Shown one piece after another: positions 39,721 to 48,131 of a stretch of DNA of 64,000 nt. The notes beneath the pieces are model-generated. The model was not told the origin of the DNA and did no database searches. It was given only the letters and a program-made list of their open reading frames with translations. The translations under genes and the position numbers were made by a program. Each line of letters starts with the position of its first letter. Within the stretch, counting starts at the first letter, position 1. This stretch comes from Mesorhizobium sp. (GTDB lineage: Bacteria; Pseudomonadota; Alphaproteobacteria; Rhizobiales; Rhizobiaceae): the NCBI RefSeq assembly GCF_023954305.1, contig NZ_JAMLIG010000001.1, forward strand, positions 3,306,001 to 3,370,000. The letters run 5' to 3'.

Positions 39721-41841
39721 CTACCCCAGCAGCCGGTCGATCAGCTGTTCCGCCGCCTCGGGGATCACCGTGCCGGGCGGGAAAATGGCGGCCGCACCCG
39801 CCTTGAGCACGGCGTCGAAATCGTCGGGCGGAATGACGCCGCCGGCGATGATCATGATGTCGGAGCGCCCCTGCCGGTCGAGTGCCTGCTTCAGCTCGGG
39901 GATGAGGGTCAGGTGGCCGGCGGCGAGCGAGGAGGCGCCGACGATGTGGACGTCGTGCTCGACGGCGAGCTTCGCCACCTCCTCCGGCGTCTGGAACATG
40001 GCGCCGACGGTGACGTCGAAGCCGAGGTCGATGAAGGCGGTGGCGATGACCTTCTGGCCGCGGTCGTGGCCGTCCTGGCCCATCTTGGCCACCAGGATTC
40101 GCGGGGCGGAGCCGGTCTTTTGCCTGAACGCCTCGACCTTGTCGTGGACGCGGTCAACGGCCGGCACGTCGCCCAGCGCCTTGCGGTAGACGCCGGAAAT
40201 GGTCTTCACCTCCGCCGCATGGCGGCCGAAGACCTTCTCCATGGCGAGCGACATCTCGCCGACGGTGGCGCCCGCGCGGGCGGCCTTGATGCAGAACTCG
40301 AGCAGGTTGCCGTCGCCGCCGGCGGCTGCCGTCAGCGCGCCGAGCGCGGTGTCGACGGCGGTCACGTCGCGCGTGCCCTTCAGCTGCTGCAGCTTGGCGA
40401 GCTGGCGGGCGCGGACCTCGGCATTGTCGACCTTGAGCACGTCGACCTCGATGTCCCGTTCGGGACGGTGGACGTTGACGCCGACGAGGGCCTGCTCATT
40501 CGCGTCGATGCGCGCCTGGGTGCGGGCGGCGGCCTCCTCGATGCGCATCTTGGGGATGCCGGCCTCGATGGCCGCCGCCATCCCGCCGAGGCTCTCGACC
40601 TCCTCGATATGGGCGAGCGCGCGGGTCGCAAGGTCATGCGTCAGGCGCTCGACGAAGGCCGAGCCGCCCCAAGGGTCGATCATCCGGGTGGTGCCGGACT
40701 CCTTCTGCAGCAGGATCTGGGTGTTGCGGGCGATGCGGGCCGAATGGTCGGTGGGCAGCGCCAGCGCCTCGTCGAAGGCGTTGGTGTGGAGCGACTGGGT
40801 TCCCCCTTGGGTCGCCGCCATCGCCTCGATCATAGTACGAACGATGTTGTTGTAGGGATCCTGGGCGGTGAGCGACCAGCCGGAGGTCTGGGTGTGGGCG
40901 CGCAGCGCCAGCGACTTGGCGCTCTTCGGCGAAAAGTTCGTCTGCATCAGCATCGCCCAGATCAGGCGTCCGGCGCGCTGCTTGGCGACTTCCATGTAGA
41001 AGTTCATGCCGGCATTCCAGAAGAACGAAAGGCGGGGCGCGAAAACGTCGATGTCGAGCCCGGCTGCCACGCCCGCCCGCGCGTATTCGATGCCGTCGGC
41101 GATCGTGTAGGCGAGCTCGAGGTCGACCGTCGCGCCCGCCTCCTGGATGTGATAGCCCGAGATCGAGATCGAGTTGAACTTCGGCATTTCGCGCGAAGTA
41201 TATGAAAAGATGTCGGAAATGATCCGCATCGACGGCTTCGGCGGATAGATGTAGGTATTGCGGACCATGAACTCCTTGAGGATGTCGTTCTGGATGGTCC
41301 CGGCGAGCTTGGCCGGCGGCACGCCCTGTTCCTCGCCCGCGATGATGTAGAGCGCCATGATCGGCAGCACGGCGCCGTTCATGGTCATCGACACGGTCAT
41401 CTGGTCGAGCGGGATGCCGTCGAAGAGCTGGCGCATGTCGAGGATGGAATCGATCGCGACGCCCGCCATGCCGACGTCGCCCGCGACGCGCGGATGGTCG
41501 CTGTCGTAGCCGCGGTGGGTGGCGAGGTCGAAGGCGATCGACAGGCCCTTCTGGCCGGCCGCGAGGTTGCGGCGGTAGAAGGCGTTGGATTCTTCCGCCG
41601 TCGAGAAGCCGGCATATTGGCGGATGGTCCAGGGCTGCTGGACATACATGGTGGGGTAGGGGCCGCGCAGATAGGGCGCCGCACCCGGCACGCTGTCGAG
41701 GAAGGGCAGGCCGGAAAGATCGGCCTCGCCGTAGAGGCGCTTGACGGCGATGCCCTCGGGCGTGTCCCAGACGGATGCCGCATTTGCAGGCTGCGGCGAC
41801 TTCGGCGCGCTCCAGTCGATGGTCGAGAAGTCCGGGATCAT
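39721..41841 (-). CDS. mutB: Methylmalonyl-CoA mutase, large (catalytic) subunit
   Basis: A 706-residue adenosylcobalamin enzyme that interconverts methylmalonyl-CoA and succinyl-CoA. The catalytic barrel (about 1-560) includes RQYAGFSTAEESNAFYRRNL and the TSGWSLTAQDPYNNIVRT segment. The C-terminal B12-binding domain shows MGQDGHDRGQK with the lower axial histidine in D-x-H-x-x-G. The start overlaps the small-subunit stop by four bases. It completes propionyl-CoA degradation and may also serve the ethylmalonyl-CoA pathway. Confidence 0.95.
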   Translation of the reverse strand: MIPDFSTIDWSAPKSPQPANAASVWDTPEGIAVKRLYGEADLSGLPFLDSVPGAAPYLRGPYPTMYVQQPWTIRQYAGFSTAEESNAFYRRNLAAGQKGLSIAFDLATHRGYDSDHPRVAGDVGMAGVAIDSILDMRQLFDGIPLDQMTVSMTMNGAVLPIMALYIIAGEEQGVPPAKLAGTIQNDILKEFMVRNTYIYPPKPSMRIISDIFSYTSREMPKFNSISISGYHIQEAGATVDLELAYTIADGIEYARAGVAAGLDIDVFAPRLSFFWNAGMNFYMEVAKQRAGRLIWAMLMQTNFSPKSAKSLALRAHTQTSGWSLTAQDPYNNIVRTMIEAMAATQGGTQSLHTNAFDEALALPTDHSARIARNTQILLQKESGTTRMIDPWGGSAFVERLTHDLATRALAHIEEVESLGGMAAAIEAGIPKMRIEEAAARTQARIDANEQALVGVNVHRPERDIEVDVLKVDNAEVRARQLAKLQQLKGTRDVTAVDTALGALTAAAGGDGNLLEFCIKAARAGATVGEMSLAMEKVFGRHAAEVKTISGVYRKALGDVPAVDRVHDKVEAFRQKTGSAPRILVAKMGQDGHDRGQKVIATAFIDLGFDVTVGAMFQTPEEVAKLAVEHDVHIVGASSLAAGHLTLIPELKQALDRQGRSDIMIIAGGVIPPDDFDAVLKAGAAAIFPPGTVIPEAAEQLIDRLLG

Positions 41842-43277
41842 CGGGCGCCCTCCGCGTACTGGTCGAGACGCTGGGGCCACAGCGGCTCGCAGCGGATGGC
41901 GCCGTCGGTCGGGACCGGACGCCGTTCGGCATCGAGCAGCGTCACCGGCCGCTCCTTCGCCATCGGATAGAGCGTCGTGCCGACGATCGGGCGTCTGCCC
42001 TCGGCCACCGCGGCGCGCCGGGCCACGGCGGCGGCGGCGATGCGTGCCTGGAGCTTTCCTGAGGCGAGGCTCTCGAGGATGCCGCCCTCGGCCTCGATCG
42101 CCTGGAACTCGCGCCAGGCGGCTTCGCACAGCGCATCCGTCAGCGCCTCGACGCTGCCGGAGCCGGCGGCCGGATCGGCGACGAAGCCGACATGGCTCTC
42201 GTCGGCCAGCACGAGCTGCGTGTTGCGCGCGATGCGCCGGGCGAAGGCGTCGGGAAGGCCGTGGGCGATCGTGTAGGGCAGAACGGCGATCGAATCCGCG
42301 CCGCCGGCGGCGGCCGCGAAGCAAGCGATGGTGGTGCGCAGGATGTTGGTTTCCGGGTCCTTCAGCGTCATCATGCGCCAGGACGTCTCGGCGTGGATGA
42401 AGGCCGGCGACGGCTCGATGCGGCAGACCTCCTGCAGGCGCAGCCACAGTTTCCGTAGTGCCCGAAACTTGGCGATGGTGAGGAACTGGTCCTGGTCGGC
42501 GGCGAGCGCGAAGCCGACATGCGGCGCGGCATAGACCAGGGGCTGGCGCGCCTCCTGAAACATCCTGAGATGGCCCGCGGCAGTGGCGAGGACGGCGCCG
42601 AGTTCCTGCGCTTCGGTGGCGCCGGCATTGTGATAGACACGCCCGTCCGCCTCGACGAGGACGCCGGGCACGCCGAGCGCGAAGAAATGCGCCAGCGACT
42701 GCGGCATCGATGCCTGCAGCGCCTCGATCGACATGCGCAACCGTCCGGTTCCCGCGAACACGGCGGCCGGGTCGATGCCGAAGGCGAGCTTGAGCCGCGC
42801 CGGGTGGGTGCGGCGCGACGAGAGAGCCTCCATCAGCCAGTCGACGGAGGCGCGGCTCGACGGATGGACGTCGATGCGCACATGCGTGTCGCCGAAGGAG
42901 ACGCCGTCGAGCGCCGCGGCGAGAGCTTCGGACGTTGCCGGCAGGCCGAAGCCGAAGGCGTTCGGCGCGCCTTCGAAGACGATGGAGAGGCCGGTCGCGC
43001 CGCCGTCGATGTCGGCGCGCGCCTGGGCATTCGCCCGGGCAGGGTCGGGGTCGTCGATGCGCTGGATCACCTGCCAGGGACGTTCGACATTGCCCCGGAC
43101 GAGATGGACCGGATCGGCCCGCCTGTCCGACAGCGGCTCGATGCGGAGGCCGTCGTCGGTCGTCGAGACCAGCGCCGCGTCGACATCGGCCGCGCCGATC
43201 GCCTTGCGGGCAAGCTTCAGCCAGTCCTCGCGGCCGGCGGTCGGGAATGTCGTGGTCGTCAGAAGCGATGCGTCCAT
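41838..43277 (-). CDS. mutA: Methylmalonyl-CoA mutase, small subunit
   Basis: A 479-residue mutase-barrel homologue. It resembles the large subunit (GLSIVFEGAPNAFGFGLP, HAETSWRMMTLKDPETNILRTTIACFAAAAGGADSI) but lacks the B12-binding D-x-H-x-x-G domain, as expected of the non-catalytic small subunit. It is shorter than typical small subunits of about 620 residues, because a degenerate cobalamin-like domain is absent. It is the first gene of a two-gene operon and translationally coupled to mutB. Confidence 0.88.
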   Translation of the reverse strand: MDASLLTTTTFPTAGREDWLKLARKAIGAADVDAALVSTTDDGLRIEPLSDRRADPVHLVRGNVERPWQVIQRIDDPDPARANAQARADIDGGATGLSIVFEGAPNAFGFGLPATSEALAAALDGVSFGDTHVRIDVHPSSRASVDWLMEALSSRRTHPARLKLAFGIDPAAVFAGTGRLRMSIEALQASMPQSLAHFFALGVPGVLVEADGRVYHNAGATEAQELGAVLATAAGHLRMFQEARQPLVYAAPHVGFALAADQDQFLTIAKFRALRKLWLRLQEVCRIEPSPAFIHAETSWRMMTLKDPETNILRTTIACFAAAAGGADSIAVLPYTIAHGLPDAFARRIARNTQLVLADESHVGFVADPAAGSGSVEALTDALCEAAWREFQAIEAEGGILESLASGKLQARIAAAAVARRAAVAEGRRPIVGTTLYPMAKERPVTLLDAERRPVPTDGAIRCEPLWPQRLDQYAEGAR

Positions 43278-43447
43278 TTAGGCTCCGGCGATCTTTCTCG
43301 ACCCTCTCCCTGTCGAGCAGGGTAGGGTCCCGGGAAAGCCGCCGCAATGCCAAATCCCTGGCCGCGCTCCCCCGCTGCTGCGCCAGCAGATAGTCGCAAC
43401 CGCGTGGCTTGCGCAACCATCCTTTCGGCATATTCGCCGCACAGCCA

Positions 43448-43476
43448 TTGTGAGCGGAGCGGGGCGTCTTTATACC
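43448..43476 (+). promoter_or_regulatory. Candidate promoter of the HerA-like ATPase gene
   Basis: TTGTGA (43448-43453) and TATACC (43471-43476) are spaced 17 bp apart, 74 bp before the start codon. This is the best sigma-70-type match in the 272-bp gap upstream of the gene. Confidence 0.4.
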
Positions 43477-43549
43477 GTGATCCCATCCATAAGTGTCCAC
43501 AGGCCCTAAGCCTGCGCCGACATAGTATTCGCATGCCGGAGACGACCCA

Positions 43550-45142
43550 ATGTGGGGAAAGCAGGACAAGCAGGACCAGAAGATCTTCCTGGGGGCGAGC
43601 CGCACGCCTGCCAACGAATATCAAAGGCCCGAGGAACTGCTGCTGAAATACGGCAACCGGCACGGCATCGTCACCGGCGCGACCGGGACGGGCAAGACCG
43701 TGACGCTGCAGATCCTGGCCGAGAGTTTTTCCAATGCCGGCGTGCCGGTCTTCGCCGCCGACATCAAGGGCGACCTCTCGGGCGTGGCCGCGATCGGCGA
43801 GGCGAAGGATTTTCTGGTCAAGCGCGCCGCCGACGTGAAGCTCGAGCCCTATGATCTGCAGGAGTTCCCGGTGATCTTCTGGGACCTGTTCGGCGAGCAG
43901 GGCCACCCGATCCGCGCCACCGTCTCCGAGATGGGGCCGCTGCTGCTCTCGCGTCTCATGAACCTGACCGAGGCGCAGGAAGGCGTCGTCAACATCGCCT
44001 TCAAGCTGGCCGACGAGGAAGGGATGCTCCTGCTCGACCTCAAGGACCTGCAGGCGATGCTCGCCGATATGGCGGAGCGGGCGGCCGAGATCGGCGCCCG
44101 CTACGGCAACGTGACGCGCCAGTCGGTGGGAGCGATCCAGCGCAGCCTGCTGATCCTCGAACAGCAGGGCGCGGCGAACTTCTTCGGCGAGCCGGCGCTG
44201 AAGATCGCCGACCTGATGCGCACGACGCCGGACGGGCGCGGCGCCATCAACGTGCTGGCCGCCGACAAGCTGATGACCAATCCGCGCCTCTACGCGACCT
44301 TCCTGCTCTGGCTGATGTCGGAACTGTTCGAAGAACTGCCGGAGGTCGGCGATCCTGAGAAGCCGAAGCTGGTCTTCTTCTTCGACGAGGCGCATCTCCT
44401 GTTCAACGATGCACCGAAGGCGCTGGTCGAGCGCGTCGAGCAGGTCGTCCGCCTGATCCGCTCGAAGGGGGTCGGCGTCTATTTCGTCACCCAGAACCCG
44501 CTCGACGTGCCGGAGACGGTGCTGGCGCAGCTGGGCAACCGCATCCAGCACGCGCTGCGCGCGTATACGCCGCGCGAGCAGAAGGCGGTGAAGACGGCCG
44601 CCGACACGTTCCGGCCGAACCCCGATTTCGACTGCGCCGCCGCCATCACCCAGCTCGGCACCGGCGAGGCGCTGGTGTCGACGCTGGAGGAAAAGGGCAT
44701 TCCCTCGATGGTGCAGCGCACGCTGATCCGCCCGCCCTCGTCGCGGCTCGGCCCGATCTCGCCCGAGGAGCGCCGGAAGGTGATCGCCGACAGCCCTGTC
44801 TCGGGACAATACGACCAGACGGTCGATCGCGAATCCGCCTTCGAGATGCTGCAGAAGCGCGCCAAGGAAGCCCAGGAGGCGGAGGCGAAGGCGCGCGAGA
44901 AGGAAGAGCTCGGCGAGGAGCACGGCCGCTCGCGATGGACGCTGCCCGATTTCGGCGGCGGCGACCGCGACGACGGCTATTCGCAGCCGCGCGGCCGCAC
45001 CCAATCGGTGCCGCGCCCGCGCACCTCGAACCGGCAGAGCGTGACCGAGGCGGCGATCAAGTCGGTGGTGCGGTCGGTGGGCTCCTCCGTCGGCCGCGCG
45101 ATCGTGCGCGGGATACTGGGGAGCTTGAAGAAGGGGTTTTGA
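43550..45142 (+). CDS. DUF853/HerA-like P-loop ATPase (YjgR type)
   Basis: A 530-residue P-loop ATPase. Walker A is GATGTGKT (43-50), Walker B is LVFFFDEAHLLF (about 279-290), and the arginine-finger region and FVTQNPLDVPETVLAQLGNRIQHALRAY are typical of the HerA/FtsK clan. The C-terminal 90 residues are charged and coiled (KRAKEAQEAEAKAREKEELGEE), then Arg/Ser-rich. E. coli YjgR belongs to the same family; its function is unknown, possibly DNA translocation. It is a single gene divergent from mutAB. Confidence 0.88.
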   Translation: MWGKQDKQDQKIFLGASRTPANEYQRPEELLLKYGNRHGIVTGATGTGKTVTLQILAESFSNAGVPVFAADIKGDLSGVAAIGEAKDFLVKRAADVKLEPYDLQEFPVIFWDLFGEQGHPIRATVSEMGPLLLSRLMNLTEAQEGVVNIAFKLADEEGMLLLDLKDLQAMLADMAERAAEIGARYGNVTRQSVGAIQRSLLILEQQGAANFFGEPALKIADLMRTTPDGRGAINVLAADKLMTNPRLYATFLLWLMSELFEELPEVGDPEKPKLVFFFDEAHLLFNDAPKALVERVEQVVRLIRSKGVGVYFVTQNPLDVPETVLAQLGNRIQHALRAYTPREQKAVKTAADTFRPNPDFDCAAAITQLGTGEALVSTLEEKGIPSMVQRTLIRPPSSRLGPISPEERRKVIADSPVSGQYDQTVDRESAFEMLQKRAKEAQEAEAKAREKEELGEEHGRSRWTLPDFGGGDRDDGYSQPRGRTQSVPRPRTSNRQSVTEAAIKSVVRSVGSSVGRAIVRGILGSLKKGF

Positions 45143-45341
45143 GGGGGAGACCGAGAACGGTGTCTGCGGAGCAGTCTCGCGATTTCCCGCGATGGGAACA
45201 AGAGTCGATAGCTGGCTCGGGGTAGATGCCCGACTGACCGCCTCAGGACGCCGAAGTTAGGAGGCGGCCATTCAGTTGGGCACTGTACTTCGCCGACAGT
45301 GCTCCCTACTCAGTCATTGACAGACTGTAGCTCCTCCTCCT

Positions 45342-45557
45342 GTGGCGAACACTTCAACAATTCCCACGCTGCTTACCGTGCGCAATCGATGGCGCAGAGC
45401 GGAGACAATGCCGTCTTGGTCTTTTCAGAGCGTGACCTACAAATTGGATCACAATGGAGCGCCCATACACATCGTCGTCAAACCTCCCTTAGAATATTTA
45501 GTGCGACCCAGACCCATGCAGGGCTTGACAAAAGCGCTTGACAATGCGATTCAATAG
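45342..45557 (+). CDS. Small hypothetical frame at the island edge
   Basis: A 71-residue frame from a GTG at 45342. It contains a plausible folded segment (SVTYKLDHNGAPIHIVVKPPLEYLV), but there is no good ribosome site and no family recognised. It ends six bases before the first large palindrome, which could act as its terminator. It may be a relic rather than a working gene. Upstream of it (45143-45341) I see no gene. Confidence 0.3.
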   Translation: MANTSTIPTLLTVRNRWRRAETMPSWSFQSVTYKLDHNGAPIHIVVKPPLEYLVRPRPMQGLTKALDNAIQ

Positions 45558-45562
45558 GCCAG

Positions 45563-45607
45563 AGTCCGAAATATGATTTGTCCTTAGGACAAATCATATT
45601 CCGGACT
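45563..45607. promoter_or_regulatory. 45-nt palindrome IR1 of the AbiE locus
   Basis: Arms of 22 bp (45563-45584 and 45586-45607) with one mismatch and a single-base centre. The core reads TTGTCCT-T-AGGACAA. A GGGCTTTTT sequence follows, so it might also end transcription from the left. It shares length, geometry and the TGTCCT-N-AGGACA core with IR2, so a common binding protein, probably the AbiEi antitoxin, is likely. Confidence 0.7.
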
Positions 45608-45665
45608 GGGCTTTTTCGATTAATTAGCAGGAAACATTGATGTTATGTGCCTCTCTCGCTGATGC

Positions 45666-45694
45666 TTGACATTTGTGTATCGGATACCTAATGT
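45666..45694 (+). promoter_or_regulatory. AbiE promoter
   Basis: A consensus TTGACA (45666-45671) and TAATGT (45689-45694) are 17 bp apart, giving a predicted start near 45701. The -10 box lies inside the left arm of palindrome IR2, so repressor binding there would block polymerase. Confidence 0.75.
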
Positions 45695-45720
45695 CCTAAG
45701 GACATTAGGTATCCGATACA
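45676..45720. promoter_or_regulatory. 45-nt perfect palindrome IR2 over the AbiE promoter
   Basis: Perfect 22-bp arms (45676-45697 and 45699-45720) around a single central A. The core is ATGTCCT-A-AGGACAT. It spans from the promoter spacer to the A of the AbiEi start codon. Its centre is 113 bp from that of IR1. Autoregulating AbiEi antitoxins are known to bind two inverted repeats in their promoters. Confidence 0.85.
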
Positions 45721-46643
45721 TGAAGTTTCACGACGCGGTGCGGCGCATATTGGTCGAGCGAGGACTTCCAGTCATCGTAGAGTATGAACTCTTCCGCATT
45801 CTGCGGAATCTGCATTTCGCGGGGGAGTATGATGGCAAGAAATTGCGTTTGACGCGTACTGCTCCTACCCGCGACCGCTACAGAAATGTGGTAGGCAAGC
45901 TCCTATCGGAGCGATACCTGCGCCCCGATCCCGACTTCTACCCCTCAGAAGAATGGGGTCGCTATGACCGAGGCTACAACTATGCGCGTGTCTTTCGCAT
46001 ATCCGACGTTCCAGATGGCTCGGCTGAGGACATCACCGCGATTCTGGATCCGTTCTGCTACATTTCTCATCTGTCTGCGATGCAGAGGTACAGCCTAACA
46101 AATCGTATCCCTGAAGCGCTAAATCTCTCGACGCCCAAAAACTGGAGCGTGGCCCGGGACGAGAAGATACAGGCGGACTATGGCGACAGCTTAAGCCCTG
46201 ACGATTATATTGCGCCCTTATCGCAGCTCACTTGGCCCGACGTGGTCCGTCGACGCAAAGTGGTATTGCATAAGACGGTTCGAACGCCGACGATCAAAAA
46301 TATTCGCGGAAGCATCGCCCGAATAGCCGCAATTGGCGAGACATTCGTTCAGACCCTCGACCGGCCTGAGCTCTGCGGAGGCATGGAACATATAATTGAG
46401 GTTTGGGACAACTATGCTGCGACCTACCTTGACGAGATTATCGTCGCTATCGACCAGGCCAAAGAAGCTATTATCAAGGTGAGAGCGGGATATCTCCTTA
46501 ACGAGCGTCTCGGCATCCACGATCATCGTGTGTTGGCATGGGTTGCCTTCGCACAACGCGGCGGAAGCAGAAAACTTGACGCCAGCGCGCCCTATGCGCC
46601 GAAATTTTCCGAAAAGTGGATGATTTCTCTCAATGCAGGATAG
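45720..46643 (+). CDS. AbiEi-type antitoxin/transcriptional repressor (type IV toxin-antitoxin)
   Basis: A 307-residue protein. The N-terminal part (about 1-95, including EYELFRILRNLHFAGEYDG and NVVGKLLSERYLRP) looks like the winged-helix DNA-binding domain, and CYISHLSAMQRYSLTNRIPEAL (about 130-150) is a recognisable AbiEi-family stretch. The C-terminal half is unassigned. In the known AbiE system, AbiEi represses its promoter and antagonises the AbiEii nucleotidyltransferase. The start at 45720 is the last base of palindrome IR2; no Shine-Dalgarno is visible. It overlaps abiEii by 11 bases. Codon use is A/T-richer than the neighbours. Confidence 0.82.
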   Translation: MKFHDAVRRILVERGLPVIVEYELFRILRNLHFAGEYDGKKLRLTRTAPTRDRYRNVVGKLLSERYLRPDPDFYPSEEWGRYDRGYNYARVFRISDVPDGSAEDITAILDPFCYISHLSAMQRYSLTNRIPEALNLSTPKNWSVARDEKIQADYGDSLSPDDYIAPLSQLTWPDVVRRRKVVLHKTVRTPTIKNIRGSIARIAAIGETFVQTLDRPELCGGMEHIIEVWDNYAATYLDEIIVAIDQAKEAIIKVRAGYLLNERLGIHDHRVLAWVAFAQRGGSRKLDASAPYAPKFSEKWMISLNAG

Positions 46644-47541
46644 CCAGTCCGTACCGTTTGAAGTCACCTTGTCCTCCTGGGTGGCGGAGGCAGGGGCAGA
46701 CCCGGTTAAACATCAAGAGCGCCAAGTCACGGAAATTCTACTCCACGCTATTGGCATTAGCGCTTCATTGCAGGAAGCCTTGGTGCTCAAGGGCGGGGTT
46801 CTAATGTCGCTGGTGCATGGAAGTTACCGTCAGACTGGCGACATTGATTTCAGAGCGATCGTAGATCCGGAGCCTTACGCGCAACAGCTGAAGGCAACTC
46901 TGAATCGGGCGTTAGTCCGCGCGGCCGCGGACCTTGGCTATACCGACATCGTAAGTGCGGTGCAACGATTTGACTACCAGCCACGGAAGGACGGCTTTGC
47001 CGACTTCACCGCACCGGCATTGATGCTGAACATCGGCTACGCCACCAAGGGAACCAACGATGCTGTGCGCTTAGAACAGGGCAAATCTACAAGGGTCATT
47101 GAGGTAGACATCTCCTTCAAGGAGAAAGTCGTAACAATGACCGAGATAACGATTGAAGCCCCAAGTGTGAACATCCTAGCTTATAGCTTTGAGGAGATCA
47201 TCGCTGAGAAGCTACGCGCCATATTGCAGCAAGTCAAGCGGAACCGATCCCGCCGTCAAGACATATTTGATATTCGTTGGCTTGTCGAGCGCTACGCGCC
47301 TGATGAACATGCCAGAGCACTTGTCCTCAGCACATTGCGAAGAAAGGCTGCTGACCGCGATATTGCGGCTTCGCCGGACTCATTCGATGATCCTGAAATT
47401 AAGCTACGTTGTGCAAAGGAATGGGACAGTATGAAGCTCGAAGTCGGCGGGAAGTTGCCTGACTTCGAGGAGTCGTTCGCGATCGTGCGGGGCTTCTACC
47501 AATCTTTGCCGTGGATGTTAATCCAGACTACCTCTAAATAG
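46633..47541 (+). CDS. AbiEii-type nucleotidyltransferase toxin
   Basis: A 302-residue protein of the AbiEii/DUF1814 family. The nucleotidyltransferase core is visible: VLKGGVLMSL (51-60), then GSYRQTGDIDF (63-73) with the G-S ... D-x-D metal site. A later SFEEIIAEKLRAI (about 186-198) carries the conserved Glu-Lys, and RRQDIFDIRWL is also family-typical. Relatives transfer nucleotides to tRNA or other targets and cause phage abortive infection. It is coupled to the antitoxin gene. The region is visibly A/T-richer, which supports horizontal acquisition. Confidence 0.87.
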   Translation: MQDSQSVPFEVTLSSWVAEAGADPVKHQERQVTEILLHAIGISASLQEALVLKGGVLMSLVHGSYRQTGDIDFRAIVDPEPYAQQLKATLNRALVRAAADLGYTDIVSAVQRFDYQPRKDGFADFTAPALMLNIGYATKGTNDAVRLEQGKSTRVIEVDISFKEKVVTMTEITIEAPSVNILAYSFEEIIAEKLRAILQQVKRNRSRRQDIFDIRWLVERYAPDEHARALVLSTLRRKAADRDIAASPDSFDDPEIKLRCAKEWDSMKLEVGGKLPDFEESFAIVRGFYQSLPWMLIQTTSK

Positions 47542-48131
47542 CGACATGATAGTTCTCCTTCGGCAAAGCTAAATGAGGGGAAGAAGCGAAATGCCGCTGC
47601 TAATAGTCATTGTGACGCCGTCGCGACACTCGCTCCCACGACACAGTAGAACTAGCGGCAACTATGTTATTAGTCATTCCACGAGCCGACGGTTTGCTCC
47701 CCGTCCGGCTGTTGATCGTCGGTGGGTAGACGGCAGGTTCCATGTAGCGGCGGCTTCGAACGAACGGTCGCAATGTGGGTCGAGGTTGCCATTGCCGTGC
47801 GAGGGGTGCTGAAGAGTCGCCAAAGGGGACATTAAGAATCATCGATGGCCTTGAAAAGATGATATTTTCCACTGGTGTCAATGTTATAGGTCGCGTGAGA
47901 GGAAATGTCTTGCGTCGAACTACGTGGTAAAGAACAATGGCGGCTTGTTGACGCCATCGATGTCGTCGCCGTAACGCGAAAAGGCACCGTCGAGCGGCGG
48001 GACGGTTTCCTCCAAGATGCTGTGGGCGGAGCACGGCAGCCAGAGATGCCTCCGCAAGATCGGTTCCAGAAAACGATCATCTGGACCTTCGATTACCGAA
48101 ACCAAGACGCTGCGCAACTGATGGAACCCCC
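47542..48131. other. Gene-poor right flank of the AbiE island
   Basis: About 590 bp with only short overlapping frames. On the minus strand a frame covering about 47930-48120 has protein-like sequence (RFLEPILRRHLWLP, DGAFSRYGDDIDGV) but no start, so it may be a degraded gene end. I recognise no transposase or integrase. No terminator is obvious after abiEii. Confidence 0.4.

Noticed and set aside
41842..43614. An upstream extension of mutB to 43614
   Set aside because: This stretch is a shadow of mutA; MIPDFSTIDW at 41841 is the normal large-subunit start and overlaps the mutA stop.
45563..45607. IR1 as simply a rho-independent terminator
   Set aside because: A T-run does follow at a distance, but the 22-bp arms, one-base centre and core shared with promoter-overlapping IR2 fit a protein-binding site better; a double role remains possible.
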